NCBI GenBank assembly: GCA_023459675.1
Contig: JAEWTC010000165.1
Location: 1-14,245 of the forward strand
Reading direction: 5' to 3'
Origin: Bacillota bacterium
GTDB taxonomy: Bacteria; Bacillota; Clostridia; Christensenellales; Aristaeellaceae
DNA: 14,245 nucleotides
The position numbers were made by a program, and so were the translations under genes. The notes under the pieces were generated by a model. That model was not told the origin of the DNA. It was given only the letters and a program-made list of their open reading frames with translations, and did not search any database. Positions 1 to 6,582 of the stretch are shown piece after piece (positions within the stretch are counted from its first letter, which is position 1; each line of letters begins with the position of its first letter).

Positions 1-6
1 TTTCAT
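1..6 (-). CDS. 5' end of an unidentified gene (first two codons only)
   Basis: The reverse complement of the first bases reads ATG AAA, preceded by a strong Shine-Dalgarno AAAGGAG (bases 16-22 on the plus strand) at 9 bases spacing and, further up, by a good promoter at 54-83. This is therefore very likely a real start of a minus-strand gene that continues beyond the window. Nothing can be said about its product. Its translation leader shares the string GAAAGGAGAATGAA with that of the VWA gene starting at 2103. Confidence 0.6.
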
Positions 7-53
7 GGGTTCATTCTCCTTTCGGTTGTAGCGTTGAAAACAGCTCTACGCTC

Positions 54-83
54 ATTGTAGTGCATGAGGCGGCCGTAAATCAA
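54..83 (-). promoter_or_regulatory. Sigma-A promoter of the gene leaving the window at its left edge
   Basis: On the minus strand TTGATT (plus bases 78-83) and TACAAT (plus bases 54-59) are separated by 18 bp. The start codon at base 6 lies about 48 bases downstream of the -10 box, with a Shine-Dalgarno in between. This indicates that the left-edge gene is transcribed separately from the VWA gene, which ends at a terminator just upstream. Confidence 0.6.
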
Positions 84-136
84 GCCTTTTCATAGGAAGC
101 ATACCCGCGGCACAGCCGTTTGAAGCGCGGGAATGC

Positions 137-166
137 AAAAAGAACCGGCTTGCGCCGGTTCTTTTT
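137..166. terminator. Perfect intrinsic terminator, bidirectional
   Basis: A 13-bp perfect inverted repeat (137-149 with 154-166) around a TTGC loop. The GC core AACCGGC/GCCGGTT is flanked by A5 on one side and T5 on the other, so it can work in both directions. It lies about 30 bases past the stop codon of the minus-strand VWA gene and is its obvious transcription end. Confidence 0.93.
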
Positions 167-195
167 AAGGTTCATTGCCGGTTGCTGTCAATTAT

Positions 196-2103
196 TTACG
201 GCGTAAGCAGCATCGCCAGGCTCACAATCTGCGTAAACTCCGCGCGGGTGCCGAAGGGATCGTCCCCGCGGCTTTGCAGGGCGCGTTCCAGAAGGCTTTG
301 CAGATCGGCATTGGCCTTATAGGCCGAGTTTTTCATCAGCAGGCCGAACTCCGCAACCGCGGAGGCGAAGGACAGGGTTTCGCTCATCGGGCCGAAGGCC
401 GCGGGGAGCGTCGCCGCGCTGCCGGTTTCCACGATCTCGCCCGTGTCGGGCAGCTGATAGCGCACGGCAACGTAGAAGGCCTCGTCCGACTGGTTCAGGG
501 TCGTATCCTGATAGCGGGACACGGCGGTGGGCTGGGTTTCGCCGCCCGCGGCGGGGATGATTTCATAAAGCGCGATCATCTGCCGCCCCGCGCCCATTTC
601 GCCCGCGTCCCTGGTATCGTCCTGAAAATCCTCGGTGTTCAACAGCCGGTTTTCGTAGCCGATCAGCCGGTAGCCAGCCACCTGAACAGGGTTGAACTCC
701 ACCTGCAGCTTCACGTCCTTGGCCACGGTGAAGATCGTGCCGGTCATATCGTCCACAAACACTTTTTTCGCCTCTTTGAGGGTGTCGATATAGGCGTAGT
801 TGCCGTTGCCCATATCGGCCAGGGTTTCCATTTCGTAGTCCTTCAAGTTGCCCATGCCAAACCCAAGCACGCTTAAGTAGATGCCCGTGCCGCGCTTGCC
901 CTCGATCAAAGCCTGCAATTCCGACGCGCTTTGCACGCCCACGTTGAAATCCCCGTCCGTCAGCAATATCACGCGGTTGTTGCCGCCATCAATGAAGGCT
1001 TCCTCCGCCAGGGCATACGCGGCCTCGATGCCGCCCGCGCCGTTGGTGGAGCCGCCCGCGTACATGCTGTCGATGGCGGCTTCGATGGCGGTTTTATTCT
1101 TGGCGGAGGTGGGCGCAAGCAGCGTGCCCACGCTGCCCGCGTAGGTGACGATGGCGACGGTATCCCGTTCGTCCAGCCGGGTGAGCAAAAGCTTCAGCGC
1201 CTTGCGCGCCAGCGGCAGGCGGTTTTCCTGCTCCATGGAGCCGGAAACGTCCACAAGGAACACCAGGTTGCTGCCCGGCAAATCGGCCTTCTCCGGCGCG
1301 TAGCTGGAAAGCGCCACCATCGCCAGCAGATGATCCGGGTTCCAGGGGCATACGTTCAGCTCGGTCGTCACGGCAATCGGCTGATCCGCCGTGGCTTTGG
1401 GCAGCGCGTAATCGAAATAGTTAAACATTTCCTCGATGCGCACCGCGCCGACGTCCGGGTAGCTTCCGTTCAGCAGAAAGCGGCGGATATTTGCGTAGGA
1501 CGCGGTATCCACATCCAGGGCGAAGGTGGAAAACGGGCTGTCCATGGGGTTTTGGAACCGGTTTTCCTCGCTGGCACCGTAAGATTCGTCGTTCAGTCCG
1601 TTATAGTTCACGGTCTGCGTATTCGCCACCAGATACACGCCGCCGTCCTCCATGCTCATGGGCGCTGCGCCGGACGCGGTGGTTTTGCCGTAGGTTGCCG
1701 AGGTTTGCAGCATTTCGGCGCGCTCCAATTCCAGCCGGTCCACAACGTAGCCCGCGAAGGCGGCGATCATGGCCTGCGCGTCGGCCTGGGTCAGGAAACC
1801 GTCCGGCGCATACGCAACGCCGGGGAGCAGGTCGTGCTCGATGGCGAAGGCAAGGTTTTCCGCCGGGGCGCCGCCGGAAAAGCCGACGGCTTCGCACAGC
1901 GCGGCCAGCGCGCGCGCGCAGGAAATGGGATCGTCGGTCGAAAGGGTAACGGCGGCATAGGCCGGGAACGCGGTTTGCACCAGCGCGGCGAACGCGCGCT
2001 CCCCCATGGGGCCGTTCTCCGCCTCCTGCCCCAAAGCCGGGGCAAGCAGGGAGCAGAGCAGGCACACGGCCAGCAACAGGCTCAGATTGCGTTTATGGTT
2101 CAT
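196..2103 (-). CDS. Secreted von Willebrand factor A domain protein, YfbK type, with an SLH-like N-terminus
   Basis: A 635-aa exported protein. Residues 1-25 form a signal peptide (basic start, long Leu-rich core, cleavage probably near ALG-QE). Residues about 33-122 resemble a degenerate S-layer-homology unit: the stretch around 82-120 has the AIE...LLPG...F.TQADAQAMI pattern. Around 186-233 is the conserved segment (NPMDSPFSTFALDVDTASY) that precedes the VWA domain in YfbK-type proteins. The VWA domain spans about 278-450 with a complete MIDAS metal site: D285-x-S287-x-S289, T353 and D383. The last ~180 residues fit the DUF3520 tail of this family. The start is ATG at 2103 with AAAGGAG 8 bases upstream. 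VWA domains bind metal-dependent protein ligands; the partner is unknown. No adjacent MoxR ATPase or other partner is seen. Confidence 0.88.
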   Translation of the reverse strand: MNHKRNLSLLLAVCLLCSLLAPALGQEAENGPMGERAFAALVQTAFPAYAAVTLSTDDPISCARALAALCEAVGFSGGAPAENLAFAIEHDLLPGVAYAPDGFLTQADAQAMIAAFAGYVVDRLELERAEMLQTSATYGKTTASGAAPMSMEDGGVYLVANTQTVNYNGLNDESYGASEENRFQNPMDSPFSTFALDVDTASYANIRRFLLNGSYPDVGAVRIEEMFNYFDYALPKATADQPIAVTTELNVCPWNPDHLLAMVALSSYAPEKADLPGSNLVFLVDVSGSMEQENRLPLARKALKLLLTRLDERDTVAIVTYAGSVGTLLAPTSAKNKTAIEAAIDSMYAGGSTNGAGGIEAAYALAEEAFIDGGNNRVILLTDGDFNVGVQSASELQALIEGKRGTGIYLSVLGFGMGNLKDYEMETLADMGNGNYAYIDTLKEAKKVFVDDMTGTIFTVAKDVKLQVEFNPVQVAGYRLIGYENRLLNTEDFQDDTRDAGEMGAGRQMIALYEIIPAAGGETQPTAVSRYQDTTLNQSDEAFYVAVRYQLPDTGEIVETGSAATLPAAFGPMSETLSFASAVAEFGLLMKNSAYKANADLQSLLERALQSRGDDPFGTRAEFTQIVSLAMLLTP

Positions 2104-2310
2104 GTTTCATTCTCCTTTCCGGTGTGCGGCGAGCCGCGGAGGGGTTGGCATTCGTTTGCCATCTGCCCGTTAGACGCGCGGAATTTGGAAAAGTTCCGTC
2201 GGAGGGTTTTTACGGCGATCCGGCGCGGAGCGCGGTTTGCAGGGTGCGCAAAGCCGCGGGGCATGGTACAATGAAAACAGCGGATTCCGATGATACAAGG
2301 AGACGTTTCA
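2104..2310. other. Divergent intergenic region between the VWA gene and the AEC carrier
   Basis: About 200 bases separating two divergently transcribed genes. On the plus strand an extended -10 box precedes the carrier gene. On the minus strand the Shine-Dalgarno for the VWA gene is clear (2112-2118) but I find no convincing -35/-10 pair. Short imperfect palindromes occur (for example GGAAAAGTTCC near 2186) without a clear operator. Confidence 0.5.
2264..2272 (+). promoter_or_regulatory. Extended -10 promoter for the AEC carrier and YgjP-like gene
   Basis: TG at 2264-2265 followed by one base and TACAAT at 2267-2272 makes an extended -10 element. No good -35 box lies 16-18 bp upstream, as is acceptable for extended -10 promoters. 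The carrier's Shine-Dalgarno is 25 bases downstream. Confidence 0.5.
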
Positions 2311-3240
2311 ATGTTTGTTTCCATTCTGCAAATGGCGCTGCCGGTGCTTTTGACCTTCGGGCTTGGCATGCTGTGCAGGCGCAAGAACGTGTTCGGCCCG
2401 GAGGGGCTCCGGGGGCTCAAGGCGGTGGTGGGCAATGTGACGCTGCCCGCGGTGCTGTTTTACGCGTTTTTCACAGCCGAGTACTCGGGGCGGATCGCGC
2501 TTACGTTCCTCGTGGTGTTTTTCTCCTGCGTTCTGGGGCTTGCGGCGGGCTTCGCCCTGCGGCGCTTTGCGAAGCCCTACGGCAAGTTTCTGCCGTTTCT
2601 TTTGACTAATTTCGAGGGCGGAATGCTGGGCTACGCGCTGTTTGCGCTGTTGTACCCCGGGCAGACGCGGATATTCGCGATGGTGGACATCGGGCAGACG
2701 TTTTGCGCGTTCACCGTGTTTCTGGCCACGCTCAAGGCTGTGGGCGGCCAAACCGTGCGCGCGAGGGAAATTGCCCGCAATATGCTCAACAACGCGGTGT
2801 TCGTTTGCATACTGCTTGGCGCAGTGCTGGGCATGCTGGGCGCTGGCCGGTGGGTGCTTTCCTCCGCCGCCGGACCGGTGGTGACCGCCGTGGTGCAGTT
2901 CATCGCCGCGCCCACCAGCGCGCTGATTTTGCTGATCGTGGGCTACGAGCTGCAGTTCAGCAAAGCCATGCTCGCGCCGGTGCTGAAAACGGCGGGGCTG
3001 CGGCTTCTTACGATGGGCGCGCTGCTGGCGGCGGGGTCGTTATTGATTTTTTCCATCATTCCGTTCGATAAACCGCTGTTTGCCGCCATGCTGTTGGCCT
3101 ACAGCCTGCCCGCGCCGTTCATCATCCCCATTTACGCGAACGCCGAAGGGCATGAAACCTATATTTCCACCGCGCTTTCCGTGCAGACGCTGATATCCAT
3201 CACGCTGTTCATCGGCATTGCGGCGTGGACGCTTGCCTAA
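2311..3240 (+). CDS. AEC (auxin efflux carrier) family transporter
   Basis: A 309-aa polytopic membrane protein of the AEC/malate-permease type (PF03547). It has about ten hydrophobic segments in two halves, a conserved early NVTLPAVLFYAF segment, a mid-protein NFEGGMLGYALF segment, and a C-terminal helix pair around LAYSLPAPFIIPIYA. Bacterial members export or exchange small organic anions; the substrate cannot be read from sequence. An ATG at 2290 is also in frame, but AAGGAG at 2297-2302 sits 8 bases before the ATG at 2311, so 2311 is chosen. It is followed at once by the YgjP-like gene, separated by TAA and one CGT codon in the same frame, implying a two-gene operon. Confidence 0.88.
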   Translation: MFVSILQMALPVLLTFGLGMLCRRKNVFGPEGLRGLKAVVGNVTLPAVLFYAFFTAEYSGRIALTFLVVFFSCVLGLAAGFALRRFAKPYGKFLPFLLTNFEGGMLGYALFALLYPGQTRIFAMVDIGQTFCAFTVFLATLKAVGGQTVRAREIARNMLNNAVFVCILLGAVLGMLGAGRWVLSSAAGPVVTAVVQFIAAPTSALILLIVGYELQFSKAMLAPVLKTAGLRLLTMGALLAAGSLLIFSIIPFDKPLFAAMLLAYSLPAPFIIPIYANAEGHETYISTALSVQTLISITLFIGIAAWTLA

Positions 3241-3243
3241 CGT

Positions 3244-4107
3244 ATGCGGCAGGCGGGGCAAACGGTGCTGACCATCGCAGGGATTGCGGTGGAGGTGCAG
3301 CGCAGGAAGATCAAGCACCTGCACCTGTACGTAAAACCGCCGCACGGCCGCGCTTTGGCAACCGCGCCGCTGCGCATGACCGACGCGGATATCGCCGCGT
3401 TTTTGGAAACCAAAGCCGATTGGCTTACAAAGCACGTTGCCAAGTTTGAAAACCGCCCCGCGCCCGCGCCCGTGGAATATATGGACGGCGAAACGCTGTG
3501 GGTGTGGGGCGTGCCCTACGCCCTGCGAACCGCGCCCGGCAGCCGGTATGCGCTGGCGCTTTCCGGCGGTGCGGAGATTTCCGGCGGCCGGGCGCTGCCC
3601 GGCGGCGCGGTGAGTTTCGGCGGCGCGGAGATTACCGGTAGTACGGCGATTTCCGGCGGCACGGCGCTGTCCGGCGGTACGGCGCTGTCCGGCGGTACGG
3701 CGCTTTCCGGCGGCACGGTGAATTTCGGCGGCACGGCGCTGTTCACCGTGCGCCCCGGCAGCACCAGGGAGCAGCGGGAGAAATTCGTGCGCGCGTGGTA
3801 TCGCGGGCTGTTATCGGCGGAAATCGCCCGCCGCCTGCCCGCGTGGGAGCTTACCACCGGCCTCAGCGCCGCCGCGTGGCAGACCCGGGACATGAAAACC
3901 CGCTGGGGCACCTGCAACACGAAAACCAAAAAGCTCTGGTTCAGCGTGCAGCTTGCCCAAAAACCCCCCGCCTGCCTGGACTATGTGCTTTTACACGAGC
4001 TCCTGCACCTGATCGAGCGCGGCCACAACGCGCGCTTTTACGGCTTGCTGGACCGTTTTGTGACGGGATGGAGGGAGATACGGGCGGGGTTGAACAATAT
4101 GAGATAA
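3244..4107 (+). CDS. YgjP-like zinc metallopeptidase (DUF45/PF01863) with an internal hexapeptide repeat
   Basis: A 287-aa predicted cytoplasmic zinc metalloprotease. The signature is HELLH at 251-255 with a third histidine at 261 (ERGHN), the SprT/WLM-like site of the YgjP family, preceded by the family's typical TRWGTCN stretch near 219-225. The N-terminal part (about 13-97) also fits: RRKIKHLHLYV, a helix with LETKADWL, and a predicted strand LWVWGVPYALR. Family members are usually about 230-240 aa. The extra length is accounted for by ten hexapeptides at 107-166. No Shine-Dalgarno is visible before the ATG at 3244, so translation probably depends on ribosomes ending on the carrier gene 4 bases upstream. 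The substrate and biological role of YgjP proteins are not known to me. It converges with the AT-rich ATPase gene, with no clear terminator between them. Confidence 0.85.
   Translation: MRQAGQTVLTIAGIAVEVQRRKIKHLHLYVKPPHGRALATAPLRMTDADIAAFLETKADWLTKHVAKFENRPAPAPVEYMDGETLWVWGVPYALRTAPGSRYALALSGGAEISGGRALPGGAVSFGGAEITGSTAISGGTALSGGTALSGGTALSGGTVNFGGTALFTVRPGSTREQREKFVRAWYRGLLSAEIARRLPAWELTTGLSAAAWQTRDMKTRWGTCNTKTKKLWFSVQLAQKPPACLDYVLLHELLHLIERGHNARFYGLLDRFVTGWREIRAGLNNMR
3562..3741 (+). repeat. Ten tandem 18-bp units encoding hexapeptides (SGGTAL type)
   Basis: Ten in-register units of 18 bp inside the metallopeptidase gene. They encode SGGAEI, SGGRAL, PGGAVS, FGGAEI, TGSTAI, SGGTAL three times, SGGTVN and FGGTAL. 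The central units (about 3652-3705) are nearly identical in DNA, differing only at silent positions, while the outer ones have diverged. That is what repeated slippage or unequal exchange in the middle of an older array produces. The repeat sits between two predicted strands of the N-terminal half, away from the HELLH site. Confidence 0.92.
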
Positions 4108-4195
4108 GACGCATTACGGGTTTATTTACAGTGCAACTAGTAACTATTTAACTATCTATCACACAAACATATTGCCTGCATTATTTTGAATATGA
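4108..4195. other. Junction from GC-rich chromosome into the AT-rich island
   Basis: The 88 bases between the convergent metallopeptidase and ATPase genes switch within about 15 bases from GC-rich to strongly AT-rich. I see no tRNA end, integrase, inverted repeat or clear intrinsic terminator. Confidence 0.6.
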
Positions 4196-6367
4196 TTATA
4201 CCTCCTTAGCCATCATCTTATAGTGATCTATTTGGTTCATTTTTTCGAAAATCAGCCGAAATACCCTTACATATTTCTCAACGCTTTCATTCTCATATTG
4301 CATTACATAATCATCAGTAATGAAATGTGACCCATCATTAATACAAGAAATAAGTGCTCGACATATTAGCTTATCTTCACCATCGAACTCATTTATACAT
4401 TTCTCATAATCAAGCCCACCTATAACATTGAAGTAGTATTCAAGTATTCGACGCAATGTGTTAAAAATCGTAATTCTTTTTGAGTTGTTTATGTCATTGA
4501 GCTCCATCCAAAGTAACTCATACGTTGTCTGTATTGGATTTTTTTCTTGATAGCACAAAACTTTCGAGATATTACCAACCTTTTTTACTATCCAAAAAGC
4601 CACTTCATTCTTTTTCCAATTGTCACGACTACCAAGAAACGATATCTCTTTGTGAAAATACACGTTGTGAGTTAACAAAAATAGCTGTTTAATGCCATTT
4701 CTATCCTTCCTACAATCATCAATTATCTGCTTTGTCAATGTGCTTACGATGAACATCACATTACTATCTAGGCTAGATATAGGATCATCAATGACTACTA
4801 CTTTCGGTTGTACTACTCCGGTTTTCTCATGGCTCCCATAAACAAGATGATAAAAGTACAAAAAAGATATAAAGTTGTACTCACCTTCACTCAAGGTTCT
4901 ATTAACGCATTTTCCATCATCACGGATGATTCTATATGTTCCCCTTTTGTCAGCGTTTTCAATAATCCTAAACCCTTCAAAACCAAAACGCAAAAGAATA
5001 CTATTTATTGCTTCTGCAGTAGGTTTAACACTGGTCAAAGTAGATTCTCTTTCACGAATTGATTGCTCATATATTTTTCTCTGGCCACAACATTCTTCTA
5101 TTTGCTCGTCAAGCTTCTTAATGCCTACAGAACTGTCTCTCATCTTAGTATTGTACACAGACATTGAATTAGCCAGCTTATCGATAACAACACCCCAAAC
5201 AGCAGTAATGCATTCTCTTTGTTTATCTATTTGGTGTAATGCAAAATCATTACTTTCCATAATTATCTTATTGAGTTCTTCAATGATTTCGTTGATCCGA
5301 ACCAGAGCTGATGTAAGTGAGGGCAACTTAACCCCAACTGAAGGCAAAGCGATTTTACCTTTGATTGCTTCAATATTCTTACTGATTAATAACGAAAGTG
5401 ACGCTGTATCAGCTTTAAGTAGTTCATAATTTAAAAATGGTATAGGATTGTTAGCATATTCCTGAAGTTTAAGTAATATTCCAGAAAATTCATGTTTATA
5501 GTCATTCAGAAAATCATTCAACCGCTTCATGCTAGTATTGAATGAATCATCAAAAAACGATTGTATATCTGTGTACAGGTCCATTTTTAGCGGCTGGTTA
5601 CAAAACGGACACTTCCCTTCAGCTTTCTCTGCATATATCAAACCAGCATTAATCCAGTCACTATTACCTAAATATTCTATGAACTTACCAATTGGTGTAT
5701 CCGCACTTCCACATATTCTCTGTGTAAGTAATTCACATTGCTCATGCTCGGTTATTCTAGTAATGTCAATGGGTTGCAAAAGATTGTAGATCTCTCTCCT
5801 ACTCCCAAAGGCAATCCGATACGATCGCGTCAACCATTCTATATCTACAACACTCTGTTTCTTATTTTTTGCTTCCTCAAAACACCTTGTTCTAAACTTT
5901 CTCTTCGAATTATTCAATCCCAAAAAAACTTCTGGGAAATCCGAATCAAAAAGTCCCTTGATCATCCAGCATTCGTTATCAATTGTTGAGTCGAGCAATT
6001 CTTGATCCCGCAATAGCTTATCTCTTGTTGTTGAATATCCATTAATATGTTGTGTGCACTCGTCAACATATCCGCGATGAGTAGCAATAAACTCTATCGA
6101 TTCTTTACTATCATTACCGAGGGTAAATATCCCTCCAATTTCCGAGGGTTCACCAAAGTTTTTATCAACGAAATTTTTGTTATATACCAGCGTTTTTAAT
6201 GGCACAGTGCCCCATATTATGCTAGTTTGTATCGGATCAGCAATTGTATTAGCAATTGTAGTTTTCCCGCTTCCATTGCTTCCAAAAATGAAATTGATTT
6301 TATTGGGGGCAATAATCGTTGGTTGCGTAAATGTTGCAATATCATTTAATGCAAGTTCTGATATCAT
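4196..6367 (-). CDS. AAA_13 family ATPase, candidate RloC/PrrC-like anticodon nuclease
   Basis: A 723-aa SMC/ABC-like ATPase. Walker A is GSNGSGKTT (29-37), followed by a long alpha-helical region. A CPFC pair (C253, C256) lies in its middle and resembles the zinc-hook or zinc-knuckle cysteines of RloC. An ABC signature LSEGE lies at 492-496, Walker B VVVIDDPISSLD at 523-534, and the switch histidine at H567 (LLTHN). The C-terminal region carries R639-x3-E643 and a conserved-looking NDGSH with H681, the order of the Arg-Glu-His nuclease triad described for PrrC (R320, E324, H356). Such proteins cleave tRNA anticodon loops on phage infection. The nuclease activity here is inference, since AAA_13 also contains proteins of unknown action. 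The gene is about one-third GC by eye and stands alone, without restriction-modification genes. Start ATG at 6367, with GGAGGG 6 bases upstream. Confidence 0.82.
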   Translation of the reverse strand: MISELALNDIATFTQPTIIAPNKINFIFGSNGSGKTTIANTIADPIQTSIIWGTVPLKTLVYNKNFVDKNFGEPSEIGGIFTLGNDSKESIEFIATHRGYVDECTQHINGYSTTRDKLLRDQELLDSTIDNECWMIKGLFDSDFPEVFLGLNNSKRKFRTRCFEEAKNKKQSVVDIEWLTRSYRIAFGSRREIYNLLQPIDITRITEHEQCELLTQRICGSADTPIGKFIEYLGNSDWINAGLIYAEKAEGKCPFCNQPLKMDLYTDIQSFFDDSFNTSMKRLNDFLNDYKHEFSGILLKLQEYANNPIPFLNYELLKADTASLSLLISKNIEAIKGKIALPSVGVKLPSLTSALVRINEIIEELNKIIMESNDFALHQIDKQRECITAVWGVVIDKLANSMSVYNTKMRDSSVGIKKLDEQIEECCGQRKIYEQSIRERESTLTSVKPTAEAINSILLRFGFEGFRIIENADKRGTYRIIRDDGKCVNRTLSEGEYNFISFLYFYHLVYGSHEKTGVVQPKVVVIDDPISSLDSNVMFIVSTLTKQIIDDCRKDRNGIKQLFLLTHNVYFHKEISFLGSRDNWKKNEVAFWIVKKVGNISKVLCYQEKNPIQTTYELLWMELNDINNSKRITIFNTLRRILEYYFNVIGGLDYEKCINEFDGEDKLICRALISCINDGSHFITDDYVMQYENESVEKYVRVFRLIFEKMNQIDHYKMMAKEV

Positions 6368-6425
6368 TAATTTCCCTCCGACTCCAAAATTTCTTCAGCA
6401 TCGATATAGACTATTTTTGTATAAT

Positions 6426-6454
6426 AGTATATCGTAAGAAGCAAGCCCATGCAA
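6426..6454 (-). promoter_or_regulatory. Sigma-A promoter of the AAA_13 ATPase gene
   Basis: Reading the minus strand, TTGCAT (plus 6449-6454) and TATACT (plus 6426-6431) are 17 bp apart. The gene's start codon lies about 58 bases further on. The promoter lies inside the AT-rich island, so the gene carries its own expression signal. Confidence 0.7.
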
Positions 6455-6527
6455 TAAGAACCTTCATTACGTAAAAAATCGAGTATCACAATAAGTTTTG
6501 GTGTTGATAAACGTCATCTTCACCCCC

Positions 6528-6558
6528 TTGACTCTCACGTAACGTCATCCTTTATACT
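6528..6558 (+). promoter_or_regulatory. MerR-type promoter with 19-bp spacer
   Basis: TTGACT (6528-6533) and TATACT (6553-6558) are good -35 and -10 boxes but are 19 bp apart, the over-long spacing typical of promoters that MerR proteins activate by twisting DNA. A short palindrome ACGT-A-ACGT (6537-6545) sits near the middle of the spacer, where a MerR dimer would bind. The regulator gene starts 25 bases downstream, so autoregulation is likely. Confidence 0.72.
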
Positions 6559-6582
6559 GAACGCGCAGGGGAGGGGTTGCGG

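Noticed and set aside
931..2274. Very long plus-strand open frame opposite the VWA gene
   Set aside because: It is antisense to a well-recognised protein, has no ribosome binding site, and its product is rich in Arg, Gly, His and Ala without any recognisable domain. This is a usual artefact of high-GC DNA.
4875..5429. Plus-strand open frame inside the AAA_13 ATPase gene
   Set aside because: It is antisense to a clearly motif-bearing ATPase and has no ribosome binding site or domain of its own.
4112..6471. CATTACG at 4112-4118 and 6465-6471 as target-site duplication of the AT-rich island
   Set aside because: Seven bases is too short to be convincing, and the two copies do not sit exactly at the composition boundaries. 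There is no transposase or terminal inverted repeat.
6577..6582. TTG start for the MerR-TipAS gene
   Set aside because: It abuts the GGGGAGGGG ribosome binding site, whereas the ATG at 6583 has normal spacing and begins the conserved MerR domain.
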